From Alkalicoccus luteus (lineage in GTDB: Bacteria; Bacillota; Bacilli; Bacillales; Salisediminibacteriaceae): 64,000 bases of DNA. The position numbers and the translations under genes are program-made. Where the stretch lies: the NCBI GenBank assembly GCA_052061695.1, contig JBPZEY010000004.1. One strand, 5' to 3'. A model generated the notes under the pieces. The model was not told where the DNA came from and searched no databases. It saw only the letters and a program-made list of their open reading frames with translations. Positions 15,584 through 23,728 of the stretch are shown piece by piece (position 1 is the first letter of the stretch; each line of letters opens with the position of its first letter).

Positions 15584-17845
15584 ATGAAAACATCTGTACA
15601 AGGCTATCCGCGCATCGGTGAAAACCGGGAGTGGAAACGCGCACTTGAAGCGTACTGGAAAGAAGAAATAACCGCAGCAGAGCTGCAGGAACGGATGAAA
15701 GCCATCCGGCTGGAAAGGCTCACCCGTTTAGCAGCAAGCGGACTCGATCTGGTGCCGACAGGCGACTTTTCGTATTACGACCATATGCTGGATACGGCAT
15801 TTATGTTTAATCTGGTACCGGAGCGTTTCGCTTCCTTGTCCGGAAATGAGCTCGATCAGTATTTCGCAGCCGCACGCGGGACGCGCGAGGCGCCTGCGAT
15901 GGAAATGACGAAATGGTTTGATACGAACTATCACTATATTGTGCCTGAGCTGGAAGACAGCTGGGTGCCTGACGTTACGCGAAACTATCCGCTTGAACAG
16001 TATCGGGAGGCGGAAGCCGCGGGCATAAAGACAAAGCCGGTGCTCGTCGGACCCTATACGTTTATGACGCTTGCGAAAGGACTGGAAGCGGAGCACCGCG
16101 ACAGCTGCATGTCTGTCCTGCTTTCGCTGTATGCAAAAGTGATTGGCGAACTGCACGAGGCAGGCGCTCCACTCATTCAGCTTGATGAGCCTGCTCTCGT
16201 CACGTCCCTGACCCATGAAGAAGCCGGGCAGGCCGCTAAGTGGCTCCAGCAGCTGCTTGACTTGGTCCCGAAGGCACCGCTGCAGCTGCAGACGTATTTT
16301 GAATCGCTGACGCACTGGGATTTATTCGCCACTCTTCCGTTTCACGCCTTCGGACTCGATCTGATGTATGACGACGGCGATACGCTCCAGCAGCTGCGGC
16401 AGCATCCGCCTCACCAGAATGCGGCGCTCGCCATCGGCGTGATTGATGGCCGTAACGTCTGGAAAAGCGACCTCCACGAAGCACAGAAGCTCGTTCGACG
16501 CGTTGAAGTGCTCTGTCCGGAAAACCCATTAATCCTGCAGACAAGCTGCAGCCTCCTGCACGTACCGGTTTCCCTTAAGCAGGAGGAACGCTTCGTCGAG
16601 GACTTGAAGCAGGGCATGGCTTTCGCTGACGAAAAGCTGCAGGAGCTCCAGCTGCTGAAGCAGGTCTGCACGGGCTCTCCGGAGAACACGCTGGACGGTC
16701 ATCAGGCGTCTCTTTCCCGGTTCCGAAAACGCTATCCGGCAGCAGGAGACAGCAGCAGTGAAAAGCTCGCGATGAGAGAGCCTGTTTTCTCACGCCGCGC
16801 TGAGCTGCAGCAGGCCCGTTGGCAGCTCCCGCTTCTGCCGACGACAACGATCGGCAGCCTCCCTCAGACGACCGATATGCGAAAAGCAAGAACCGCCTAT
16901 CGGCGCGGAGAACTTTCCGCTAAACGCTACCGTGCAATGGTGGAAGAAAAAATGCAGCGCTGGATTAAGCTTCAGGAAGATATCGGGCTCGATGTCCTCG
17001 TGCACGGTGAATTTGAACGCAACGACATGGTAGAATTTTTCGGGGAAAAGCTGGACGGTATGGCCGTCACACAAAACGGCTGGGTCCAGTCGTACGGCTC
17101 CCGCTGCGTCAAGCCGCCGCTCATTTACGGGACTGTTTCTGCTCCAGGTTCGATGACCGTCTCTGAAACCGCCTATGCTCAATCTCTGACGGATCGCCCG
17201 GTAAAAGGCATGCTCACCGGGCCCGTAACTATTTTAAAGTGGTCATTTGAACGGAGCGATGTGCCTAAATCGGTGACGGCCTATCAGCTTGCGGAAGCGT
17301 TGCAGCAAGAAGTTGAAGCCCTTGAAGAAGCAGGCATTGGTATGATCCAGATAGATGAACCGGCTCTTCGGGAAGGCTTTCCACTGAAACGGGAGAAACG
17401 CGCCCATTACCTGGACTGGGCTGTCAACTCGTTTCGCGCAGCGTCCGCTGTTGCGCAGCCGGAAACCCAGATCCATACGCACATGTGCTACAGCGACTTT
17501 CACGATATGATTGATGCAATCAGTGCCATGGACGCCGACGTCATTTCCATTGAAACATCGAGAAGCCACGGCGGCCTGATTCAGGCGTTCGAGGACAGCA
17601 CGTACGACAAGGGCATCGGACTCGGCGTTTATGATATTCACAGCCCACGTATTCCCCCGGTTCGAGAAATGACCGACATGATCGAGCGCTGCCTGAGCGT
17701 CCTGCCTGCCTCCCAGTTTTGGGTGAATCCGGACTGCGGCTTGAAAACCCGTAATGAGACCGAAGTCGAAGCTGCCCTTCGCAACATGCAGCAGGCAGCA
17801 GAAACCGTCCGGGAAACTCTCACAAGTCGGACCAGCGGCGTGTAA
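15584..17845 (+). CDS. metE: cobalamin-independent methionine synthase
   Basis: 753 residues, the normal MetE length. It transfers a methyl group from 5-methyltetrahydropteroyl-triglutamate to homocysteine. The N-terminal half starts with the typical GYPRIGENREWKRALE; the C-terminal half carries the zinc ligands in HMCYSDFHD and NPDCGLKTR and the motifs TTIGSLPQT and IQIDEPALREG. The start is at 15584, with AAGGAGGAATAAGC upstream; longer upstream readings run through the riboswitch region and are not real. B12 control implies the cell also has a B12-dependent synthase, or B12 uptake, elsewhere. Confidence 0.96.
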   Translation: MKTSVQGYPRIGENREWKRALEAYWKEEITAAELQERMKAIRLERLTRLAASGLDLVPTGDFSYYDHMLDTAFMFNLVPERFASLSGNELDQYFAAARGTREAPAMEMTKWFDTNYHYIVPELEDSWVPDVTRNYPLEQYREAEAAGIKTKPVLVGPYTFMTLAKGLEAEHRDSCMSVLLSLYAKVIGELHEAGAPLIQLDEPALVTSLTHEEAGQAAKWLQQLLDLVPKAPLQLQTYFESLTHWDLFATLPFHAFGLDLMYDDGDTLQQLRQHPPHQNAALAIGVIDGRNVWKSDLHEAQKLVRRVEVLCPENPLILQTSCSLLHVPVSLKQEERFVEDLKQGMAFADEKLQELQLLKQVCTGSPENTLDGHQASLSRFRKRYPAAGDSSSEKLAMREPVFSRRAELQQARWQLPLLPTTTIGSLPQTTDMRKARTAYRRGELSAKRYRAMVEEKMQRWIKLQEDIGLDVLVHGEFERNDMVEFFGEKLDGMAVTQNGWVQSYGSRCVKPPLIYGTVSAPGSMTVSETAYAQSLTDRPVKGMLTGPVTILKWSFERSDVPKSVTAYQLAEALQQEVEALEEAGIGMIQIDEPALREGFPLKREKRAHYLDWAVNSFRAASAVAQPETQIHTHMCYSDFHDMIDAISAMDADVISIETSRSHGGLIQAFEDSTYDKGIGLGVYDIHSPRIPPVREMTDMIERCLSVLPASQFWVNPDCGLKTRNETEVEAALRNMQQAAETVRETLTSRTSGV

Positions 17846-17892
17846 GTGGGAGACGATTGCGGACGGGGGCTTCTTTGATTAGTGGCAGCGTT

Positions 17893-18080
17893 TGACAAGT
17901 TGCGGGTGCAGAATGAAAACTTTCATAGGCGAAATGAAAACTTTTTCGCTATGTCGAACGCATGGTAATAACAATAATAAGTTGACGCGCGAGCTTGATA
18001 AGTTTGAGTCGCCGAATGAAAAGATTCGAGCATTGTTCGATAAATTACGGCCGGCAAATGAAAGGTTTGAGCCCAGCCAA
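17893..18080 (+). repeat. copy A of an intergenic element with exact 21-nt periodicity
   Basis: Eight degenerate units of the type TGATAAGTTTG plus about 10 nt start at 17893, 17914, 17935, 17975, 17996, 18017, 18038 and 18059, giving intervals of 21,21,40,21,21,21,21. The 40-nt unit contains the core TTCGCTATGTCGAACG. In the frame of the units the text reads as heptads such as NEKF/DKF with spacer residues, but two stop codons (TAATAA) follow the core. Copy B at 31601-31773 has the same spacing, core and tandem stops. No ribosome site leads into it, so it is treated as non-coding. Confidence 0.75.
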
Positions 18081-18136
18081 AACTTATGCATGCCCTGACC
18101 GTTTAGCCTTTGCTCCGCCTTGCCCTCGCCAAAACG

Positions 18137-18178
18137 AAGAAAGCTCCCAGGATCTCACATCCGGGAGCTTTCTTTTCA
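18137..18178. terminator. bidirectional terminator between the repeat element and aprE
   Basis: AAGAAAGCTCCC and GGGAGCTTTCTT form a 12-bp stem with T-rich sequence on both sides. It lies 14 nt past the subtilisin stop (minus strand) and can also stop plus-strand transcripts from metE. Confidence 0.8.
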
Positions 18179-18191
18179 TTATAATTGGATC

Positions 18192-19316
18192 CTAATAAAC
18201 AAATGCGCGGTAGGCGCCGACAAGTCCGTTTCCAAAGTGGTTGGAGTTGCCAAGCGGCTGTGCGGAGTTGTTCAGCACGCTTCGTACCTGCTGGGCAGAG
18301 TAGTTTGGACGGTAGTGCATCAGCAGGGCTGCAACACCGGCTACGTGCGGAGCTGCCATCGACGTTCCGTTGAGGCTGCGGTAGCCGTTGTTTGGATACG
18401 TGCTCTGAATGCTGACGCCAGGTGCTGCGATTTCAACAGCCGGACCTGTGCTGGAGAAAGACGCACGGTTGTTGTTTGCATCAACAGCGCCGACCGCCAT
18501 GACAGAATCATATTTAGCCGGGTAACCGACAGAGTCGCCTGTGCCGGATGCATTGCCGCTGTTACCTGCCGCAGCGATGAGCAGCAGTCCCTGATTGTAG
18601 GCATAGTCCGAGTATGCGCGCAGAATAGAGGAATCTGTCGGACCGCCGAGAGACATATTCACAATGTCCATATTGTTCAAAATGGACCACTCAATGCCTT
18701 GCGCGATTCCGGCATTGGAGCCGCTTCCGTTCTGGTCAAGAACTTTGACCGCGTAGAGTCGTGCCTGAGGTGCTACGCCGAGAACACCGACGCTGTTATT
18801 CAGTGCTGCCACTGTACCAGCTACGTGCGTGCCGTGGCCGTCGTTATCAATGTAAGGATTGCTGTCGGGCCAGCTTGAGAATACGGAATGACCGCCGTAC
18901 ACGTTCAAATCCTGATGGTTTGCATCAATACCAGTATCGAGAATCGCCACGCGAACTCCCTGTCCAAAATAGCCAAAACGGTGTACGTCCGGAGCTTGTA
19001 CTTGGGATACGCCATAAGGAACGGTCTGCATTGCCTGCACTTCTGCATCTTCTTCTACATATTCTACATGCGGATGGTTAGATAGTCCTTTTGCTTGTCC
19101 TTCTGTTAAGGAAAGCTGATAAACCGGCAGCAGTTCAAATTCATAGAGAACATCTTCATCCTCTACACCGAATGCATTCAGCAGTCCTTTTTCAGCATTG
19201 CCGGAAAACATCACCAGATAGTCTTCTTTGTCCTGCTCCCCTGCTGACACAGCGGAAGCAAACAGTCCCCCCGTGATCATCATTAAAGCAGCAAACAACC
19301 AGATAAAACGCTTCAT
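18192..19316 (-). CDS. aprE: secreted alkaline subtilisin (S8 serine protease)
   Basis: 374 residues from MKRFIWLF, with AAGGAGTG 7 nt upstream. A signal peptide (to about residue 25) is followed by an I9 propeptide chaperone (about 31-95) and then mature subtilisin starting near QTVPYGVSQVQAP. The catalytic triad is Asp127 (LDTGID), His161 (HGTHVAGT) and Ser319 (NGTSMAAPH), with oxyanion Asn252 (AAGNSGN). The compact loops resemble high-alkaline subtilisins such as Savinase. The enzyme is exported and degrades protein outside the cell. It is monocistronic, between two terminators. Confidence 0.95.
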   Translation of the reverse strand: MKRFIWLFAALMMITGGLFASAVSAGEQDKEDYLVMFSGNAEKGLLNAFGVEDEDVLYEFELLPVYQLSLTEGQAKGLSNHPHVEYVEEDAEVQAMQTVPYGVSQVQAPDVHRFGYFGQGVRVAILDTGIDANHQDLNVYGGHSVFSSWPDSNPYIDNDGHGTHVAGTVAALNNSVGVLGVAPQARLYAVKVLDQNGSGSNAGIAQGIEWSILNNMDIVNMSLGGPTDSSILRAYSDYAYNQGLLLIAAAGNSGNASGTGDSVGYPAKYDSVMAVGAVDANNNRASFSSTGPAVEIAAPGVSIQSTYPNNGYRSLNGTSMAAPHVAGVAALLMHYRPNYSAQQVRSVLNNSAQPLGNSNHFGNGLVGAYRAFVY

Positions 19317-19401
19317 CCAAACACTCCTTATGCAGTTTTTTTCACCGCGGCGGTGAGCGGCCGTCATTTCACATAATTTTCCGAAAAGTCGGCTCCTCTT
19401 T

Positions 19402-19429
19402 ATATTATTCGCCACTCGAAAAAAGACAA
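19402..19429 (-). promoter_or_regulatory. possible promoter of aprE
   Basis: On the minus strand TTGTCT (19429-19424) and TAATAT (19407-19402) are 16 nt apart, about 85 nt before the start codon. Both hexamers are imperfect. A GC-rich inverted stretch (CCGCGGCGGTGAGCGGCCG) lies in the leader. Confidence 0.4.
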
Positions 19430-19551
19430 GCTTGTTTGTAAGTATTTGTAAAGATGACGTATGACGCAGCTAAGAAAGCACCTGCACACATCCAATAAAT
19501 GGATGTTAAATCTTAGGCTTTAAAGCGGTGCTGCACATCCGCTTCACACCG

Positions 19552-19583
19552 CAAAAAAAGCCGCAGGCAGCCCTCCTACGGCT
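19552..19583 (-). terminator. terminator after the uracil-DNA glycosylase gene
   Basis: On the minus strand AGCCGTAGG pairs with CCTGCGGCT (one U-G) and is followed by seven T. It abuts the stop codon. Confidence 0.85.
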
Positions 19584-20225
19584 TCACGATGATACTCCGG
19601 TTTTCAGAAAATGACGCAGCTTTTCTTGGTCTTCGGCGATTTTCTCCTGCAGGCTGCGGTTGTAAAAGATGGCAGCCGGGTGAAAGGTCGGAAACAGCAG
19701 GTAATCGCGATCCGACCAGACAAACGCACCGTCTTGAAGGCGGCGTACCGGCGATCGGATAAACCGGCCGTGGCAGTCGCCTACTTTATAGTCCGTTCCT
19801 GCCAGCCGTCGCAGGCCAATGTTGCCGAGTGTCACAATCACTGGAGCCTGAACGTGGCTGAGCTCATAATCGAGAATCGGTGCATGAGCTGTTATTTCTT
19901 TTTGGGTCGGTGGACGATTGTACTTTCGCTCAGTCACCGTTCCATCCCGATTGTTCCGCTTCCCCCAGCGGTAAGGCCGGCTGCGGACCGCACTGGTGAT
20001 ATATACTTCTTCACGTGAAAGTCCGAGGCCTTCCAGAAAGGCCATCAGCTCTTTGCCTGCTCGTCCGCTGAACGGAACACCGTTATGAATTTCCGTTTCG
20101 CCGGGTGCTTCCCCGACGAGCATCATCGCCGGCTTTACAGGTCCATTTCCATAGACGAAGCCTTCCAGCGGAAAGTCACGGCTGGCAGCAATCACTTCTT
20201 CAGCAAGCGATTTCGGTATTCGCAT
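19584..20225 (-). CDS. uracil-DNA glycosylase superfamily protein (family 4-like)
   Basis: 213 residues. The UDG fold motifs are GEAPGETEIHNGVPFSGRAG (about residues 38-57), IVTLGNIGLRRL, and FPTFHPAAIFYN, where His is the motif-2 residue. Such enzymes remove uracil from DNA to start base-excision repair. Classical family-4 enzymes bind a 4Fe-4S cluster through four Cys; the N-terminal CxxC pair is absent here, so this is a cluster-less variant or a different subfamily. It is followed by a strong terminator. Start at MRIPKSL, with AGGAGGGATGCCCTT upstream. Confidence 0.82.
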   Translation of the reverse strand: MRIPKSLAEEVIAASRDFPLEGFVYGNGPVKPAMMLVGEAPGETEIHNGVPFSGRAGKELMAFLEGLGLSREEVYITSAVRSRPYRWGKRNNRDGTVTERKYNRPPTQKEITAHAPILDYELSHVQAPVIVTLGNIGLRRLAGTDYKVGDCHGRFIRSPVRRLQDGAFVWSDRDYLLFPTFHPAAIFYNRSLQEKIAEDQEKLRHFLKTGVSS

Positions 20226-20527
20226 AAGGGCATCCCTCCTGCTCTGAGTATCCCCGCTTTTTGAGAAGTAAAAACAGTCCTGCAGACGTTTTCCTATGGT
20301 GACCCAACTTCCCTTTATGATTCGTTTTGCTAACAGGTCTTAGAAGATCATCTGACAGGATACATACTTTCATCCTGGTTCTTACATAGGTCTCAGGTAC
20401 TTTTCGCCTGTCGAAATATATCTCGTTCTAGGAATTAAAACGTTTTTTTGATTATTCAGTCTAATGACTAACAATATTTGATAAGGTAAAAAGACGTTTT
20501 TCAACTGAAAATGGGGAGGAATACATA
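20226..20527 (+). other. 302-nt leader region before the M14 peptidase gene
   Basis: No gene is seen. A weak sigma-A-like pair TTGATT (20448) and AACAAT (16-nt spacing) lies about 55 nt before the start codon, and GGGGAGG precedes the ATG. The rest is AT-rich and unexplained. Confidence 0.35.
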
Positions 20528-23500
20528 ATGAGGAAAACAGCAGGACTGCTTTCTGTTCTATTGCTTGGCTCTATCTTTTTTGCCCAGCAGGATGAGGCCA
20601 GTGCCGATACAGAACTGCAGACGAACATCGATACCGTGTCACTGACCGAAGAGAGAACGGTGGAAGTCAGCGCTGATTTGGGCAGCGACGTTGACCTCGA
20701 AAACGTGGAATTTACGTTCGGCGGACGGGCGCTCGAGGAATGGCGTCAACATACGGGCGGCACATCGTATAATGGCAGCTCGTTTATCCAGGTGACAGAA
20801 GGGCCGTATCTGGATGAGGACGGACTCGTACGTGCTGAAATTGAGTTCGGGCTGCTTTACGGCACAGACAACCTGGCACCCCGTAACATCCGCACGCAGT
20901 ATCAGCAGTTCATAAACGATTATGAACTGACGATGACCGACACACAGAGCGGCGCTTCCGCGGAAACGACGCTTCGTTACAACGTCTATGATGAGTTCTT
21001 GTTCTATGATGAGCTGAAGCCAGCCATTGATGATGTACTGAATCAGGCGTCAGATTCCGGCCGCTACGTACAGTATGAAAAGGTCGGAGAATCTGTAGAA
21101 GGCCGTGACATTCACTTTGCGGTTGTAGCGAGAGACGAAGCAGCGGTGGACCGCTATTTCGACGAAACCTTGCCGCAGGCGCTGAACGATCCGGCTGCGC
21201 TGAAGGACGCGATCGCATCCGGAGAAGCCGGCGATTACCAGGTTCCAGTCTGGTTCAATAATATTCATCCGGATGAAGTAGAGGGCGTCGATGCGCAGAT
21301 TGAGCTGTTTCGCGATTTTGCGCTCGAAGAAGACATCACATTTATGAACACGGACGACACGGAAGAGTTCGAAGTGACAATGAATGTCGACGAAGTGCTT
21401 GATGACGTCATTATGCTGTATATGTTTACGAGCAACCCGGACGGCCGCGCCTATAACACCCGTGGCAATGCGGAAGGCTTTGACTTAAACCGGGACAACG
21501 CCTATCAGACACAGGTGGAAACACAAGCGGTCAATGAGCTCGTTTCCGAGTGGACTCCGCTTTCCTTTATTGATATTCACGGCTATGTTAACGGATTTTT
21601 AATTGAGCCGGCGACACCGCCTCACAATCCGAACTTTGAATATGACCTTTTAATCGACAACATGCTGGAGCAGGCGCATGCACTTGGGCGCGGCGGAATC
21701 AGCAATTCCAATCTCGACTCGTACTTCATCCCGAAGCTGGACTGGGAGGATGGCTGGGATGATATGACGCCTTCCTACACGGCGATGTACGGGATGCTGC
21801 ACGGTGCCTACAGCCATACGGTAGAAGCGCCGACGCTGAGCCAGGATTCCTACCGGGCGATGGTCGGAAGCAGCCTTGGCGCTATCGATTACGTGCTGGA
21901 GAATAAGGATGAGCTCTATACCGATCAGCTCTCTATCTTTGAGCGCGGAGTGAACAATGAAGATGACCGCTCCGTTGATGAACATTTCGTAAACGCCGCC
22001 GGTGAATCGATCGGACGTGTACGTGATGGAAACGACAACTTTTTCCCGGATTACTACGTCATTCCGGCAGATGAAAGTGCCCAGAAAAATGTACTGGAAG
22101 CTTACAACATGGCCGACTACTTGATCCGTAACAGCATTGAGGTGGAACAGCTGACAGTGGATACCGAGATTGATGGCGTGACGTATTCGGAAGGCTCGTT
22201 TGTCGTACCGATGAATCAGGCAAAGCGCGGCCTTGCCAACGCCATGCTCTATGAAGGCGACAACGTATCGGACTGGAATGCGATGTACGATCCGATTGTG
22301 ATTAACTTCCCGGCACTGCGCGGCTTTGATATGACGGAAGTCCGTGATGAAGGGGCACTGGACGGCCTGACGGAGCAGGTGGAAGAAGTAGCCGTACCAA
22401 ACGGAAGCATCACCGGCAACCCGCCTCGTCAGATCCTGCACAACAATACGAATGACGCGGTGCGCATCGTGAACGAACTGCTTGCAGACGGAAAAACAGT
22501 TGAAATGTTTACAGACTCCCGCGGCAATGCTTCTGAAGGAGATTACCTTGTTGAAACAGCGGATCTGCGGGAATTTGCAGACGAGTATTATTTCAACACA
22601 GAACCTTACGGAAACGGCCGCAACGCCGGCATGATCGAGCTTTCCCAGCAGCAGGTAGCTGCAACGGGCTCTGACCAGCTTGACTTTTCACTCCGGCAGC
22701 TTGGCTTTAACCTGACGGATGCCGAAGATGCGGATGTTATCGTGAGTGATTCCGGCAGCTTCGATCCGGAGCTTGCAGCCGGGAAATCCTTTATCGGTAT
22801 TGGCGTAAACGCCCTGAACTCCGTCCGCAGCAACGCCGGACTCCCAGGCTTCAACTTTGACTTCACGCAGGCCAACCACGAAGGCTTGTTTGAGGCAGAG
22901 CTTGCGGATCACCCGGTCAACGCAGGGTATGAATCAGAAGAGCTGATGTATACGACGACAGGAAGCTGGATTACCGATGTGCCGGAGGAAGCGGATGTGC
23001 TTGCTACCTTCGCTGATTCAGATGATTTCTATCAGGCTGGCTGGTGGCCTGGGAACGACCGTGCACAAGGGCAATATATGTCCTTCACTGCTGAAACGGA
23101 CGAGACCTCCTTTACCCTGTTTGCCAATTCGCTTGCTTTCCGTGCTCATACGGAGCACAGCTACCGCATGCTTGCGAACAGCATTTATCAGTCAGGTACA
23201 ACGGAATCCGAGCGATCGCATCCAGGCCGTGGCCAGACGGCTCAGGTTGAGGTGGAAGGAGCAGACGCAGCGATTCAGTCCAACAAACCTCAAGGTAATG
23301 TATCTGCTCAGGCGCTTGAACGGGCCGCTGAAGGCTCTGCCGTCTCCCGACTGGCCGCAGAAACACGTCTCGGTTCAGAAGGGGCTTCTGTCACATTTGA
23401 TACAGCCGGCGTTCAGGCACTTGCCGACGCGAATCCGGATGCGGTGCTGGATGTAACCGCAGAAGGCGTGTCCCATGCAGTATCGGTGCAGGAGTTGCCG

Positions 23501-23668
23501 CTTGAAGAGTTGGACAGTGCCGGCACGATTACGATTGACCTGACGGTGGAAACAGAAACCATCAGCCAGCGTGAAGACGAAGACCGTACGGAGACAATCA
23601 CAACGGTTACCGTCTCAGCTGATGACGAAACGCTTCTCACCTACCCAGTTCTTTCTTCAGACGAATAA
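20528..23668 (+). CDS. large secreted M14-family zinc carboxypeptidase
   Basis: 1046 residues. A signal peptide ends near residue 26 (EASADTE). The M14 catalytic domain runs from about residue 165 to 460: zinc ligands His247 and Glu250 in NNIHPDEVEG, substrate-binding NPDGRAYNTRG and GFDLNRDN, third zinc ligand His351 in FIDIHGY, and catalytic Glu433 in SHTVEAPT. Residues 480-1046 contain no domain I can name; the tail is acidic and threonine-rich. The protein is strongly acidic, as in secreted proteins of halophiles. It probably trims peptides made by the neighbouring subtilisin, with amino acids then imported; this is inferred from context. GGGGAGG lies 8 nt before the ATG. Confidence 0.88.
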   Translation: MRKTAGLLSVLLLGSIFFAQQDEASADTELQTNIDTVSLTEERTVEVSADLGSDVDLENVEFTFGGRALEEWRQHTGGTSYNGSSFIQVTEGPYLDEDGLVRAEIEFGLLYGTDNLAPRNIRTQYQQFINDYELTMTDTQSGASAETTLRYNVYDEFLFYDELKPAIDDVLNQASDSGRYVQYEKVGESVEGRDIHFAVVARDEAAVDRYFDETLPQALNDPAALKDAIASGEAGDYQVPVWFNNIHPDEVEGVDAQIELFRDFALEEDITFMNTDDTEEFEVTMNVDEVLDDVIMLYMFTSNPDGRAYNTRGNAEGFDLNRDNAYQTQVETQAVNELVSEWTPLSFIDIHGYVNGFLIEPATPPHNPNFEYDLLIDNMLEQAHALGRGGISNSNLDSYFIPKLDWEDGWDDMTPSYTAMYGMLHGAYSHTVEAPTLSQDSYRAMVGSSLGAIDYVLENKDELYTDQLSIFERGVNNEDDRSVDEHFVNAAGESIGRVRDGNDNFFPDYYVIPADESAQKNVLEAYNMADYLIRNSIEVEQLTVDTEIDGVTYSEGSFVVPMNQAKRGLANAMLYEGDNVSDWNAMYDPIVINFPALRGFDMTEVRDEGALDGLTEQVEEVAVPNGSITGNPPRQILHNNTNDAVRIVNELLADGKTVEMFTDSRGNASEGDYLVETADLREFADEYYFNTEPYGNGRNAGMIELSQQQVAATGSDQLDFSLRQLGFNLTDAEDADVIVSDSGSFDPELAAGKSFIGIGVNALNSVRSNAGLPGFNFDFTQANHEGLFEAELADHPVNAGYESEELMYTTTGSWITDVPEEADVLATFADSDDFYQAGWWPGNDRAQGQYMSFTAETDETSFTLFANSLAFRAHTEHSYRMLANSIYQSGTTESERSHPGRGQTAQVEVEGADAAIQSNKPQGNVSAQALERAAEGSAVSRLAAETRLGSEGASVTFDTAGVQALADANPDAVLDVTAEGVSHAVSVQELPLEELDSAGTITIDLTVETETISQREDEDRTETITTVTVSADDETLLTYPVLSSDE

Positions 23669-23674
23669 ACGACG

Positions 23675-23709
23675 AAGAGCGCCTTCCATTGCGGGAGGCG
23701 CTCTTTATT
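23675..23709 (+). terminator. terminator after the M14 peptidase gene
   Basis: AGAGCGCCT and AGGCGCTCT form a 9-bp stem, followed by TTATTT, shortly after the stop codon. Confidence 0.8.
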
Positions 23710-23728
23710 TGCGGAAGACGTATTCAAT

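Noticed and set aside
17893..18080. Possible CRISPR array in the 21-nt periodic region
   Set aside because: CRISPR repeats are nearly identical and spaced by unique 30-40 nt spacers; here units are 21 nt with no spacers and are degenerate, and no cas genes are present.
17892..18098. A 68-codon frame through the 21-nt repeat element on the plus strand
   Set aside because: No ribosome site, the repeat frame is broken by tandem stops, and the homologous copy B does not preserve this frame. Treated as a non-coding repeat.
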